From positions 62,001 through 126,000 of the forward strand of contig DVIV01000044.1 of assembly GCA_018710985.1 (NCBI GenBank): 64,000 nt of DNA. The letters run 5' to 3'. The position numbers were made by a program, and so were the translations under genes. The DNA is from Candidatus Limiplasma pullicola. Lineage in GTDB: Bacteria > Bacillota > Clostridia > Christensenellales > Aristaeellaceae. Below are positions 1-8,460 of the stretch, one piece after another; the first letter of the stretch is position 1, and each line of letters opens with the position of its first letter. The notes under the pieces were generated by a model. The model saw only the letters and a list, made by a program, of their open reading frames with translations. It did not search any database and had not been told where the DNA came from.

Positions 1-353
1 TCGACACCGGTCCGGACAGGCTGATGAGCGGCCTGCCCGGCGGCAGACGCCTGTACAGCCGATGGCGCCTGCATGGCCTCCGCCAGCTGGGTTTCGGCGC
101 TCGGCGGGACTGCGGTTGCCGCGCTGCCTGCGACGGGCCGCGACAGCGCCTGCGGAAGCTCCACCGTCATCAGCGGGCGGCTCGCCAGCAGGCTGAAGGG
201 AATCAGCAGGCCCGCCAGCACCACCACCCAGACACGGTACAGCCCGCGCGGGCCGTAGCGCTTTCCGAGCAGCGGCAGCAGCGCTAGGTAGACCAGCGCC
301 AGCGCCGACAGGCCCGCGCCTGTGCAGGCCATGGCCAGAAAATAGCCCTTCAT
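1..353 (-). CDS. M56 family (BlaR1/MecR1-like) membrane sensor peptidase, N-terminal part
   Basis: Only the first 117 codons lie in the window; the gene runs off the left edge. The protein starts MKGYFLAMACTGAG and shows two hydrophobic segments (about residues 4-28 and 38-58) separated by a short basic loop, then an Ala/Pro/Gln-rich stretch. This is the layout of the N-terminus of M56 zinc-peptidase sensors. Its ATG overlaps the stop of the BlaI-type repressor gene by four bases (ATGA), the standard blaI-blaR1 arrangement and a sign of translational coupling. In the known family the sensor cleaves, or triggers cleavage of, the cognate repressor when a wall or antibiotic signal is sensed. The HExxH zinc motif would lie outside the window, so the family call rests on topology and partner gene. 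Confidence 0.72.
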   Translation of the reverse strand, partial: MKGYFLAMACTGAGLSALALVYLALLPLLGKRYGPRGLYRVWVVVLAGLLIPFSLLASRPLMTVELPQALSRPVAGSAATAVPPSAETQLAEAMQAPSAVQASAAGQAAHQPVRTGV

Positions 354-736
354 GAATGCCCGCCTCCCTTTTGCCGCTCAAGCCACCGGCTCAGCTCGTC
401 CAGGTCGCTTTCGGTCAGGCGCTCGCTTTCCAGGGCGGTCAGCAGGCTTTTGAAGCTGTTGCGGTGGTAGTGCTCCACAAAGCTCTCCGTTTCCATGCGC
501 AGGTATTCCTCCCGCGTGATGATGGGATAAAACGCCCGCTCGCGCCCGCTGCCCCGCTCCACGCGCAGAAAGCCGCGCTCGGTCAGCCGCCCGAAGAGCG
601 TAACCACGGTTTGAATCTTCCAGCCGCGTTCCCGGCCAAGCGCCTCCATCACCATGGTGGTGGTCACGGGCGGCTCGCGGTCCCAGATATAGGTCATGAT
701 CTCAAATTCGGTATCGGGCAAACGCTGCGATTTCAT
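350..736 (-). CDS. BlaI/MecI/CopY-family transcriptional repressor
   Basis: A 128-residue protein starting MKSQRLPDTEFEIM; an in-frame ATG 12 codons upstream is rejected because a good ribosome site (AAGGGGGAA) sits just before this one. It has the BlaI winged-helix pattern: an initial TEFEIM-YIWD helix, a recognition segment around GWKIQTVVTLFGRLTERGFL (residues 38-57), and a C-terminal dimerisation helix around residues 88-120. BlaI proteins bind a dyad over their own promoter and are inactivated by proteolysis through an M56 partner, encoded here immediately downstream. A nested inverted repeat over its own promoter supports autorepression. The target is probably not a beta-lactamase, since none is adjacent; the divergent secreted protein is the natural candidate. 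Confidence 0.88.
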   Translation of the reverse strand: MKSQRLPDTEFEIMTYIWDREPPVTTTMVMEALGRERGWKIQTVVTLFGRLTERGFLRVERGSGRERAFYPIITREEYLRMETESFVEHYHRNSFKSLLTALESERLTESDLDELSRWLERQKGGGHS

Positions 737-760
737 ATGGGGTTCCCCCTTCGCGTTTTG

Positions 761-808
761 ATAAGACGGCATGTATTACAGACAGCTTTATAATACATCT
801 TGTCTTAT
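761..808. promoter_or_regulatory. Nested palindromic operator, probable BlaI-type repressor site
   Basis: Two perfect inverted repeats are nested with symmetrical spacing: ATAAGAC (761-767), 3 nt, ATGTATTA (771-778), 12 nt, TAATACAT (791-798), 3 nt, GTCTTAT (802-808). The block covers the -10 and spacer of the repressor promoter. TACA/TGTA-type cores are typical of BlaI/MecI operators. That this site binds this repressor is inferred from position and symmetry. Confidence 0.72.
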
Positions 809-818
809 TGGTTGTCAA
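790..818 (-). promoter_or_regulatory. Sigma-A promoter of the BlaI-M56 operon
   Basis: On the minus strand: TTGACA (complement of 813-818), a 17-nt spacer and TATTAT (complement of 790-795). It lies inside the nested operator, so repressor binding would block polymerase. Confidence 0.75.
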
Positions 819-863
819 TCCCCTCTCCGGAAAATTTCAACTTGTAACAAGCGCATTCGGTGG

Positions 864-892
864 TTGACAATTTGTAAGACATAGTGTAGTAT
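864..892 (+). promoter_or_regulatory. Promoter of the divergent secreted protein, with an operator half-site
   Basis: TTGACA at 864-869, 17-nt spacer, TAGTAT at 887-892. Within it, GTAAGAC (874-880), 3 nt, GTGTAGTA (884-891) matches the left half of the nested operator (ATAAGAC, 3 nt, ATGTATTA) at 12 of 15 compared positions with the same spacing. This suggests common control of both divergent transcripts. Confidence 0.6.
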
Positions 893-939
893 GATCTTGA
901 CGGCAAGGGACAGACGAAAAAGAAATCAGGAGGAATCCT

Positions 940-2136
940 ATGATGAACAGAGCATTCAAACGCCATGCGCGGCGCTTGCTGATCGCGTTATTGCTGCCTG
1001 CGCTGCTGTGCCCCGCCGCCCTGGCGGACGATCAGACCGCCGATACCTGGTACTTCGGCGGCACCGGGCAGGAAACCTTCTATGAAGCCACACCCCTGCC
1101 CAACGGCTGCCTGCTGCTCAACGGCTCCACCCAGCTGGGACGGAACGGGCAGGAGCAGCTTTCCTTTTCCTCAAGAGAGAAGCGCGCCTGGCTTCTGTGC
1201 CTGAACCCGGACATGAGCATCGCCTGGGAGGTCATCGACGACGCGGAGGGCACCTCCCGCTACGTGGTGCCGCAGGTGCTGGCGGACGGGCGCATCGCCG
1301 TGCTGTACTACAACAGCCCCAGCCAGGTGACGGAGGCGGTCGCCATCCGCTACTTCACGCAGGATGGCGAGCCCGCGGGCGAGGTAAGCCTGCCTGCGAA
1401 CGCCCCATTCGAGCTTCCGGGCGATCGGTGCGCGGGAGGCTATGTCTTTTCCGGCTATCAGGTAGACACCCAGTTTGCGGATGAATCAGGAATAAACACC
1501 CTGCCCGACGCCGGGGAAATTTCAGTGAAAAGCCTCGCTAAGCGCTCGGTGCTGGCCACGGCAGATGGGCAGATGATCTGCGGCTTCTTCACGGTGGAGG
1601 GGGAGCGCCACGCCGCCGTGGCTTATGTGGACGCAAGCGGCGTCGAACGCTGGCGGTTCTCGCCGGACGAATACGCCACCGGAAACTTCGGGATACCCTG
1701 CCTGCAAAAGGACGGAAGCATTGTTTTCCTCTGGTCCCGCGCGGACCCCGATACCCGCGAGACGACGGCTATGAGCCTGCTGTGCCTGGACCAGGACGGC
1801 GCGCTATTGTGGGAGCTGCCCGTACCCACCGATATCGGAACCGAGTTTACGCCGGTGGACGGCGGCTATGTATTCTGCCGCACCTGGCAGGAAAAGACGT
1901 ACACGCACGCCCGCTTCACGCTGGTAGACCCCAACGGGCAGGTGGTGGAGGTGCGCGACGCCCAGCCGCGCAGGGAGGAGTTCTCCGGCGAGATCATGTT
2001 TACCTGGAACGGCGAGGCGTGGTTCCTGACCAACGCCGAGCGCTCGTCCAACCGCATCAACGACCGCCAGGACGAGCTGGAGCTGGTGGATGCGGCGCTG
2101 ATCCGCGTGAACGCCTGCGAGGTTGTCACGGAGTAA
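940..2136 (+). CDS. Secreted beta-propeller-like protein of unknown function
   Basis: A 398-residue protein with a signal peptide (basic RHARR, hydrophobic LLIALLLPALL, likely cleavage after ALA near residue 29). AGGAGG lies 6 nt before the chosen ATG; a second ATG one codon later is also possible. Strand-turn-Trp patterns recur across the chain (for example LLCLNPDMSIAW, AYVDASGVERW, LLCLDQDGALLW), as in PQQ/WD40-like propellers, and no catalytic motif is visible. It is divergent from the BlaI-M56 pair and its promoter carries a partial copy of that operator, so it may be an exported product of that signalling system. No family name can be given with confidence. Confidence 0.7.
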   Translation: MMNRAFKRHARRLLIALLLPALLCPAALADDQTADTWYFGGTGQETFYEATPLPNGCLLLNGSTQLGRNGQEQLSFSSREKRAWLLCLNPDMSIAWEVIDDAEGTSRYVVPQVLADGRIAVLYYNSPSQVTEAVAIRYFTQDGEPAGEVSLPANAPFELPGDRCAGGYVFSGYQVDTQFADESGINTLPDAGEISVKSLAKRSVLATADGQMICGFFTVEGERHAAVAYVDASGVERWRFSPDEYATGNFGIPCLQKDGSIVFLWSRADPDTRETTAMSLLCLDQDGALLWELPVPTDIGTEFTPVDGGYVFCRTWQEKTYTHARFTLVDPNGQVVEVRDAQPRREEFSGEIMFTWNGEAWFLTNAERSSNRINDRQDELELVDAALIRVNACEVVTE

Positions 2137-2191
2137 GGGGCGGCGCGGTTCACTGCTCATGCCGCGTCAGAATCGCGGTGGCACAAGGGAA

Positions 2192-2225
2192 GGGCCCGTC
2201 AAAGCGGCTGTGCTTTGGCGGGCCC
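2192..2225. terminator. Bidirectional hairpin between convergent genes
   Basis: GGGCCCGTCAAAGC (2192-2205) pairs with GCTTTGGCGGGCCC (2212-2225) through 13 Watson-Crick pairs and one G.T, with a 6-nt loop. It is followed by a T-containing stretch on the plus strand and TTCCCTT on the minus strand. It sits between the converging secreted-protein and glycosyltransferase genes. Confidence 0.65.
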
Positions 2226-2232
2226 CGTTGTT

Positions 2233-3051
2233 TCAGTTATTCAGCGTGACCTTGAACAGATATTGCGGCAGCACATGGCGATATTCCTCATACAGCCCCG
2301 TCTGCTCATAGAGGCGGACATAATAGCGATACAGCTCCGTTTTCACCTTCATCGCGTTCCAGGGATGGATCACCGCCTGCCGCGAGGTGGACAGCGCCAG
2401 GCCGCCGGGGCTTCGCACGTAGTCATAGACGGAATCGGCCAGCACCGCCACATAGCGCATCCAGCGATAGTACTGGGTATTGAAGGCAAAGTCCTCGCCC
2501 CAGGGCAGACGCCCGTCGCAGCGGATGGCATTGCGCAGGATCACGTCGCGGCGGTAGAGCTTGTTCCACAGGACGGCATAAAAAAAGCTGTTGGGATGTG
2601 CGGACAGCCGGTCCAGAAACTGACGCTGGCTGAGAATCATGTCCTGATCCAAAAAGCCGCGCTTCCTTTGCAGCTGGCCGATCACCTCGGTGTAGGGGGC
2701 GATGACCAGGTCGCACCTGCGCTTTTCCATGGCCTCCACCATGCGCCCGGTGGCGTCGGGCGCCAGCAGGTCGTCGCTGTCCACGAACTGAAGGTAAGTC
2801 CCCACCGCGTTGTCGATGGCCAGGTTGCGCGCGGCGGCCACGCCCCCGTTGGCCTGGGCAAACACGCGCACACGCCCGTCCTGTGCGGCAATCTCCCGCA
2901 GCAGCGGAAGGCTCCCGTCGGTGCTGCCATCGTCCACGACCAGCACCTCGATATCCTCAAAGGGCTGGCGCAGAACGCTTCCGAGACAGCCCGCAAGCGT
3001 CTTTTCCGCATTATAGACCGGCACGATCACACTGACGGCCGCCCGCTTCAA
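2233..3051 (-). CDS. Family 2 glycosyltransferase (soluble)
   Basis: A 272-residue GT-A enzyme. The N-terminal strand VSVIVPVYNAEKTL, the nucleotide-binding VVDDGSTDGS and the metal/sugar-nucleotide DxD-like FVDSDDLL (about residue 92) are the GT2 hallmarks. The start is TTG with a GGGGAGGGG ribosome site about 5 nt upstream; no better ATG fits. There are no membrane segments. It lies 20 nt downstream of a membrane GT2 gene on the same strand and probably shares its promoter, suggesting a small surface-polysaccharide unit. Acceptor and donor sugar cannot be read from the sequence. Confidence 0.88.
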   Translation of the reverse strand: MKRAAVSVIVPVYNAEKTLAGCLGSVLRQPFEDIEVLVVDDGSTDGSLPLLREIAAQDGRVRVFAQANGGVAAARNLAIDNAVGTYLQFVDSDDLLAPDATGRMVEAMEKRRCDLVIAPYTEVIGQLQRKRGFLDQDMILSQRQFLDRLSAHPNSFFYAVLWNKLYRRDVILRNAIRCDGRLPWGEDFAFNTQYYRWMRYVAVLADSVYDYVRSPGGLALSTSRQAVIHPWNAMKVKTELYRYYVRLYEQTGLYEEYRHVLPQYLFKVTLNN

Positions 3052-3071
3052 GCTTTCCCCTCCCCGGCGCG

Positions 3072-4448
3072 TCAGACCCTGACGCCGTCCTCTTTGCGCT
3101 CCTCATCCGATTCCACGCCTGCCAGACCCACATCCTCCAGGCGCACGGTCATGTCCTCCAGATGATTGATGGTATGCTCGGTCTTGACCCAGGTGGTCTG
3201 GTGGCGGTGCTTGAAGAGGCCCACCACCTGCGCCCAGCCCGCCAGCATGGTATTGATCAGCATGCTCCACAGCATGGGCAGCAGAATTTTCAGATCCACG
3301 CGGCGGTGGTTGTCCAGCCATTCGCCCATGTAGAACAGGAAGATGAACGAATAGATGAACAGCACGATGCTCGGCCAGTTCAGCGTGAGCCAGCTCTGCA
3401 TGGTGGCGTGCACCGGCGGGCTTTCAATCCACCCGGCCAGCTTGAACAGCTCCATCAGAAGCCCCAGCACCAGCTGCGCCACCAGCACCACATAGGGTGT
3501 GAGACTGTACATGTAGAAGAATGTGGAGAAGAATTCGCCCAGGCGGATGCGCCTGTGAAACAGCGCCCGAAACAGCCGCCCCGTGTTTTTGAAGGCCACG
3601 AACCAATGTCCCTGCGCCCAGCGCGTGCGCTGGCGGAAGCTGGCGCAGAAGCGCGTGGGCTTTTCGTCATAGATGCGCACGTTGTTGTTCCACAGGATGC
3701 GCTTGCCGTCGCAGGTAGCCTCGATCTGCAGTTCAAAATCCTCGGTCAGGGACATGGCGGTCCATCCGCCGCGGCGGTGCAGGTACTGGGCCGACACGGC
3801 AAATCCCGTGCCGCCGATCACGCTGTTGAGGCCGAGACGGCTTTTGGCGTATTGGAAAAAGCGGTTGGTGATGGTATAGGTCATGTAATAGAACAGCGCC
3901 ACCATGCCCTTGCGGTTCTTGCAGCCCAGGTAGCACTGGATGATGTCCGCCTTGCCCTCCGCCGAAAGGTACTGGCTGTTGACCTCCAGAAACATGTTGG
4001 GGTCCACCAGGTTGTCGGCGTCAAAAAACATGACCAGGTCGTAATGCTCCTGATACCCGTCCAGGGCGTTGAGCGCCTTTTGCAGGACGATGGGCTTTCC
4101 GGTCGGGGCGTCGGGGCCTTCCTTATGGCTTTCCAGCACATTGGCCCCCATGCGCCGCGCCACCTCCACGGTGCCGTCGGTGCAGTTGTCAGCCAGGATA
4201 TAAAAGTCATACAGCTCGCGCGGGTACTCCATGTGCTCCAGGTTGTCGATGATATCCGCGATGACCGCCTCCTCGTTGTGGGCGGGCACCAGCACGAGAA
4301 AGCGCATCTGCGGATCGTGATCCTGATAGTTTTTGGTATTGCGCTTGAAGCCAAAAAAGCTGATGCACAGCTGGTAGAACAGCATCACCACCAGCCAGGC
4401 GCTCATGACACCCATGACAGCCTCAATGACTGCCGTTATGATTTCCAC
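3072..4448 (-). CDS. Membrane-bound processive-type family 2 glycosyltransferase
   Basis: A 458-residue enzyme with an N-terminal membrane helix (about residues 5-33), a cytosolic GT2 domain and two or three C-terminal membrane helices (about 310-345, 360-385 and 395-425). Visible motifs are VPAHNEEAVI, FFDADNLVD (D,DxD), TEDFEL and QRTRWAQGHW (the Q/RxxRW motif). All four are typical of processive synthases such as PgaC/IcaA, hyaluronan and cellulose synthases. It is the first gene of a two-gene unit with the GT2 at 2233-3051 and has a clear promoter. A role in making an exported polysaccharide is inferred; the polymer is unknown. Confidence 0.9.
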   Translation of the reverse strand: MEIITAVIEAVMGVMSAWLVVMLFYQLCISFFGFKRNTKNYQDHDPQMRFLVLVPAHNEEAVIADIIDNLEHMEYPRELYDFYILADNCTDGTVEVARRMGANVLESHKEGPDAPTGKPIVLQKALNALDGYQEHYDLVMFFDADNLVDPNMFLEVNSQYLSAEGKADIIQCYLGCKNRKGMVALFYYMTYTITNRFFQYAKSRLGLNSVIGGTGFAVSAQYLHRRGGWTAMSLTEDFELQIEATCDGKRILWNNNVRIYDEKPTRFCASFRQRTRWAQGHWFVAFKNTGRLFRALFHRRIRLGEFFSTFFYMYSLTPYVVLVAQLVLGLLMELFKLAGWIESPPVHATMQSWLTLNWPSIVLFIYSFIFLFYMGEWLDNHRRVDLKILLPMLWSMLINTMLAGWAQVVGLFKHRHQTTWVKTEHTINHLEDMTVRLEDVGLAGVESDEERKEDGVRV

Positions 4449-4494
4449 AGGCTAACATCCTTCCATCTGCATATCCGGCAACAGGCAACACTTA

Positions 4495-4524
4495 TTTATA
4501 CTATATCCCCCTGCTGCCTGTCAA
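4495..4524 (-). promoter_or_regulatory. Promoter of the glycosyltransferase pair
   Basis: TTGACA (complement of 4519-4524), 18-nt spacer, TATAAA (complement of 4495-4500). The -35 overlaps the stop codon of the upstream kinase gene. Confidence 0.65.
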
Positions 4525-6194
4525 TGCATGTCATAAAATGAGCACTCTCCGATGAACTCCCGAAGGATGCTCAGGGGCGGGATTTCGTCCATCACATCGC
4601 CGTCCACCGGCAGGAAGTAATGCAGCACCTTGAGCAGGCGGTGCGCTACCAGGTGCTCCGGCGCGCTGCGGGGGATGGAAAGCAGCAGCTCATAGGCAAT
4701 GGTTTTGAGCACGGGCAGCTCATAGTGCAGGGAGGTATTGAACATCACGTCGGCCTTTTCCATGTTGGGAAAGATCCAGCGTTCCTCCCCCGCGCGCACC
4801 TTGGGCCACATGTCGATGGTTTCCACGGGCGAGGTGTTGCGAAACCGCATGTCGCGCACGATGCGCCGCAGAAGCCGCACATCCGTCGTGCGGATGCGGT
4901 TGTGGTCGTCGAGGTTGATGCAGCTGAGCGCGCTGACGTAGATGCCGTAGGTCAGCTGCTCGGGCACCTCGGAGATGATGCGGTCGTTCATGCCGTGAAT
5001 GCCCTCCAGCAGCAGCGGCTCGTCGGGGCCTACGGTCAGCTCGTAGCTCCTTTGGCAGCGGGTGCCGGTCTTGAAGTCGAAGCGCGGCATCTGAACGGTG
5101 CGTCCGCTGAGCAGCTCCTCCAGGCAGGCGGTGAGCAGGGGTACGTCCAGCGCGTCCACATGCTCCAGGTCAGGCTTGCCGTCGGGCTCAAGGGGGATAT
5201 CGCGGCGGTCGCGGTAAAAGTCGTCCAGCGAAACCAAGTGCGGCCGCTGTCCCAGCACGCGCAGGTGCACGGCCAGCCGGTTGGCAAAGGTGGTCTTGCC
5301 GCTGGAGGAAGGGCCGAAGATCATCACCACGCGCGCGCCGCGCCGCAGAATCTCGTCCGCGATGCCGGCGATGGACTTGTCGTGCAGGGCCTCGTTGATG
5401 CGGATAAATTCGCGCAGGCGGCCCTCGCGGATCATCCGGTTCACATCCGCTGCGTTTTCCGCGCCCAAAATGCGGCACCACCGCTGGGAGGTGGCGAACT
5501 CGCGCAGGAATTTGGCGCGCGACACATAGGGCGCGGGCTCGTCGGGATTGGCGGGCGAGGGCGCCATCAGCACCACGCCGGGGTAGTGCGGCTTGACCGC
5601 AAAGGCGCGGATCATCCCCGTGGAGGGCAGCATGGCCCCGTAAAAATATTCGCACAGCGGGCCGATGCGGTACATGCGGATACTCTGCTGCGGGCGGTAG
5701 CGCAAAAGCCGGGCCTTGTCCAGCCAGCCCTCGTTTTCAAAGTAGGCGATGGCCTCCTCGCGGGTCCATTCCTCCTTCTGGAAGGGCAGGTCCTGCCGGA
5801 CCAGCTCGCGCATGTCCTCCTCAATGGCGCGGGCCATTTCATGTCCGATCTCCCCGTCCAGAAGGCGCAGGTACAGGCCGTAGCCCACGGAGTTGAGCAT
5901 CCGCGCCCGCCTGTCAGGATAGAGCCGCTTCAGGCTTAGCAAAAACAGAAAGCGCAGCGACCGCTCGTAGACGCGCCGGCCTTCCTCGTCCTGATAGGTC
6001 AGCGGCTCCAGCGCGCTGTCCTCCTTTAGCGGGTCGGACAGCTCCACGCATGCCCCGCCCCGCATGGCGCATAGCACGCGCTCCGCACGCTCCTCAGGCA
6101 GCAGGGCGCGGATGGCCTGGCCCGCGGTGGTTCCGGAGGCGAAGTCTCCGCTCCGCTCCCCGATCGTAATGTGAATCATGCCTTGTTCGGCCAT
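4521..6194 (-). CDS. Nucleoside (uridine/cytidine) kinase with N-terminal TGS/ThrRS-like domains
   Basis: A 557-residue protein. The first 60-70 residues resemble a TGS domain (ITIGERSGDFASGTTAGQAI), residues about 70-260 look like the second domain of threonyl-tRNA synthetases, and the C-terminal half is a uridine-kinase fold with P-loop GPSSSGKTTFANRLA near residue 293 and a VSLDDFY element. This fused architecture is a recognised Firmicutes nucleoside-kinase type that phosphorylates pyrimidine nucleosides for salvage. AGGAGG precedes the ATG by 7 nt. It is last in a minus-strand run with a nucleotidase-like surE and an exonuclease. The synthetase-like part lacks a catalytic class II core, so aminoacylation is unlikely. 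Confidence 0.85.
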   Translation of the reverse strand: MAEQGMIHITIGERSGDFASGTTAGQAIRALLPEERAERVLCAMRGGACVELSDPLKEDSALEPLTYQDEEGRRVYERSLRFLFLLSLKRLYPDRRARMLNSVGYGLYLRLLDGEIGHEMARAIEEDMRELVRQDLPFQKEEWTREEAIAYFENEGWLDKARLLRYRPQQSIRMYRIGPLCEYFYGAMLPSTGMIRAFAVKPHYPGVVLMAPSPANPDEPAPYVSRAKFLREFATSQRWCRILGAENAADVNRMIREGRLREFIRINEALHDKSIAGIADEILRRGARVVMIFGPSSSGKTTFANRLAVHLRVLGQRPHLVSLDDFYRDRRDIPLEPDGKPDLEHVDALDVPLLTACLEELLSGRTVQMPRFDFKTGTRCQRSYELTVGPDEPLLLEGIHGMNDRIISEVPEQLTYGIYVSALSCINLDDHNRIRTTDVRLLRRIVRDMRFRNTSPVETIDMWPKVRAGEERWIFPNMEKADVMFNTSLHYELPVLKTIAYELLLSIPRSAPEHLVAHRLLKVLHYFLPVDGDVMDEIPPLSILREFIGECSFYDMH

Positions 6195-6214
6195 GGCCGC
6201 GCCTCCTCTCCTGG

Positions 6215-7210
6215 TCAGGCGTCCTCAAAGGGCATGTTGCTGGAAAACGCCGCGGACAGGTCCTCCACGTCCACGTGCTCATAGTCGCCGCGCTTGAGGC
6301 GGTACTGGTATTGCAGCTCCTTGGTGTGCACATAGGCACGGGTCTGCCGGTTGGCCGGCAGCACGCTCAGATGCATGCCCTTCTGGCCGTCGGGCAGCTG
6401 CGAAAAGCGGATCTTCACAAACATCAGCCCGTGCTGCTGGCAGCGACTGAGCGCCACGTACTTGCCCGGCGCCTGCGGAATGAGCGCAGTCTGCCGCCTG
6501 GTGGGCTGGCCGCAGGTAGGGCACCTGGGCGCGGCCAGCGCCTCGCCCTCCAGCGCCTCGCGCACGGAAGGCACCAGGTCGGTCACGCGGAAGCGGCTGC
6601 GCCGGTCGTTATGGCACAGCTTGCGCGGCTGCTCCTCGTAACGCAGCACATCCATAGGGCGCGGCAGCTTCCTGAGCACCTGCGCGGTATAATACGCGTC
6701 GTGCATGGCGTTGTGAAAGCTGCGATCCTCGTCCACCTCCACGCCCAGGGCCTCCATCGCGGTTTTCAGCGCCGTTTGCCCGCTTTTGCCCGCCTCGGCG
6801 GCGTAGAGGCGCTGCAGGTCGTACATCTTGGGCATGGGGCGCTCCACACGGAAAAAGTCCACGTTCTGCTGCAGAACGCTCACATCGTCGCAGCCCCAGG
6901 TGACGAAGGCGCAGTCCTCCCCGCACCAGTCCATGAACGACTCCATCGCCTCCGGGAAGGCGGGGGCGTCGCACAGCACGTCCCGCGTAAGGCCGGTCAT
7001 GCGCCTCACCCGCGGATGGATGGTCTGATAGTGCGTGGGATTCACCGGTATGGAGATGGTATCCACGATTTCCAGCGCCTCATTCAGCTTGGCCGCGCCA
7101 AACTGGATGACCTCAAAGAGCAGCCGGTCCCCCACACGGCGGTAGGCCGCGCTCTGATAGCTGGTCGGCTGGTTCCATTCCAGGTCCAAAACGATCAACT
7201 GCATGTCCAT
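6215..7210 (-). CDS. DEDDh 3'-5' exonuclease domain protein
   Basis: A 331-residue protein starting MDMQLIVLDLEWNQ. The DxE of motif I is at about residues 9-11, the motif II Asp is near WGCDD, and the motif III pair HNAMHDA is near residue 150, so all four acidic/His positions of RNase T/DnaQ-like exonucleases can be found. The C-terminal half contains CPTCGQPTRRQ, probably half of a small zinc element, and has no named domain I can assign. It overlaps the flavoprotein stop by one base (TAATG), implying coupled translation. Substrate (DNA, RNA or oligonucleotide) is unknown; KapD-like enzymes are the nearest analogues I recall. Confidence 0.83.
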   Translation of the reverse strand: MDMQLIVLDLEWNQPTSYQSAAYRRVGDRLLFEVIQFGAAKLNEALEIVDTISIPVNPTHYQTIHPRVRRMTGLTRDVLCDAPAFPEAMESFMDWCGEDCAFVTWGCDDVSVLQQNVDFFRVERPMPKMYDLQRLYAAEAGKSGQTALKTAMEALGVEVDEDRSFHNAMHDAYYTAQVLRKLPRPMDVLRYEEQPRKLCHNDRRSRFRVTDLVPSVREALEGEALAAPRCPTCGQPTRRQTALIPQAPGKYVALSRCQQHGLMFVKIRFSQLPDGQKGMHLSVLPANRQTRAYVHTKELQYQYRLKRGDYEHVDVEDLSAAFSSNMPFEDA

Positions 7211-8460
7211 TACTCCCGTATCTCAAGGCATTGCGCCGCGGCGGCGCGCCCGGCCAACAGGCCGGTGGCAAAGGCGATGTGCAGGTTGAACCCGCCGGTG
7301 AGCGCGTCCACGTCGACGGCCTCGCCCGCCACGTACAGGCCGGGCACAAGGCGGCTTTGCATCGTGGAGGGGTCCAGCTCCCTAACGCTCACGCCGCCCC
7401 GCGTGACGATGGCCTCCTCCAGCCCCCGCGTGCCGGAAACAGGTATCTCAAGGGCCTTGGTAAGCTCCGTCAGGCGGCGGCGCTCCTCGCGCTCCAGCGC
7501 GCCGGCGGGCTTGAGCGGATCAAGCGCGCTCAGCCGGGCCACCGTCTCCGCCAGCCGGGCGGGGAACAGGCCGCAGAGCACATGGCCCAGCTGCTTTTTG
7601 GGCGCGGCAGCGATGTCGCGCAGGATGCGCGCGTCCAGCTGCGCCTCCGTCAGCCCCGGCTTGAGGTCCAGAACGAGCTTCGTTTCATTGGCGGGCAGGC
7701 CGGTCAGATAGGCCGACGCGCTCAGCACCAGCGGCCCGCTCACGCCGAAATGCGTGAAGAGCATCTCGCCCAGGTCGCTGTAGAGGCGCTTCTTGCCGCG
7801 CGAGAGGGTGAGCCGCACATTTTTGAGCGACAGGCCGGTGAGCGCGCGCGCCCACGGCGCGGGGCTCTCCAGCCCCACCAGCGAGGGCAGCGCCGGGGAT
7901 ATCGTGTGTCCGCAGGCCTGAAGCCATGTCCAGCCGTCCCCCGTGGAGCCGGTGGAGGGGTAGCTCGCGCCGCCCGTGCACACGATGGCCGCGCCGCATT
8001 GCACGCTGCCGCCTCCCACGAGCGTCACGCCCGCCACCCGGCCGTCCCTGAGCGAAAGGCCGCTCACGCGCGCGTTCAGCCGCACCTCCACGCCCAGTCG
8101 GCGCAGCTGCCGCTCAAACGCGCGGGTCACGTCGCTGGCCTTCTGGCTGGCGGGAAAGACGCGGTTGCCCCGCTCGACCACCACCGGGCAGCCCCAGCGC
8201 TCCATGGTTTCCATCAGCGCCGCGGGCGAAAGCGCGTCCAGCGCGCTGTAAAGAAAGCGCGGGTTGCGCACCACGTTTTGCAAAAAGGCGTCCCGGTCGC
8301 AGGCGTTGGTCAGGTTGCAGCGGCCCTTGCCGGTGATGTAGACCTTCTTGCCCAGCTTTTCGTTGCGCTCCAGCAGCGTCACGCGCGCGCCCGCCTCCGC
8401 CGCAGCTGCCGCCGCCATCATTCCGGCGGCCCCGCCGCCGATCACCGCTACATCATTCAT
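7210..8460 (-). CDS. BaiN/HI0933-family FAD-dependent oxidoreductase
   Basis: A 416-residue flavoprotein. It starts MNDVAVIGGGAAGMMAA (dinucleotide-binding GxGxxG plus LLERNEKLGKK) and contains GKGRCNLTN, the family signature near residue 50. The C-terminal FAD segment GLYVAGEAVDVDALTGGFN carries the typical GE-D-GGxN pattern. A start 22 codons upstream is rejected because AGGCAGG immediately precedes this ATG and the extra residues overlap the neighbouring gene. The family includes enzymes reducing unsaturated ring ketones such as bile-acid intermediates, but most members have unknown substrates. It overlaps the end of the RpiR gene by 8 bases, indicating one transcript. Confidence 0.9.
   Translation of the reverse strand: MNDVAVIGGGAAGMMAAAAAAEAGARVTLLERNEKLGKKVYITGKGRCNLTNACDRDAFLQNVVRNPRFLYSALDALSPAALMETMERWGCPVVVERGNRVFPASQKASDVTRAFERQLRRLGVEVRLNARVSGLSLRDGRVAGVTLVGGGSVQCGAAIVCTGGASYPSTGSTGDGWTWLQACGHTISPALPSLVGLESPAPWARALTGLSLKNVRLTLSRGKKRLYSDLGEMLFTHFGVSGPLVLSASAYLTGLPANETKLVLDLKPGLTEAQLDARILRDIAAAPKKQLGHVLCGLFPARLAETVARLSALDPLKPAGALEREERRRLTELTKALEIPVSGTRGLEEAIVTRGGVSVRELDPSTMQSRLVPGLYVAGEAVDVDALTGGFNLHIAFATGLLAGRAAAAQCLEIRE

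Noticed and set aside
2150-2226. T-box-like string (GCGGTGGCAC) before the hairpin at 2192
   Set aside because: The T-box core would need the AGGGTGGNACCGCG order; the match is partial and inverted, and it lies between convergent genes with no aminoacyl-tRNA or amino-acid gene downstream.
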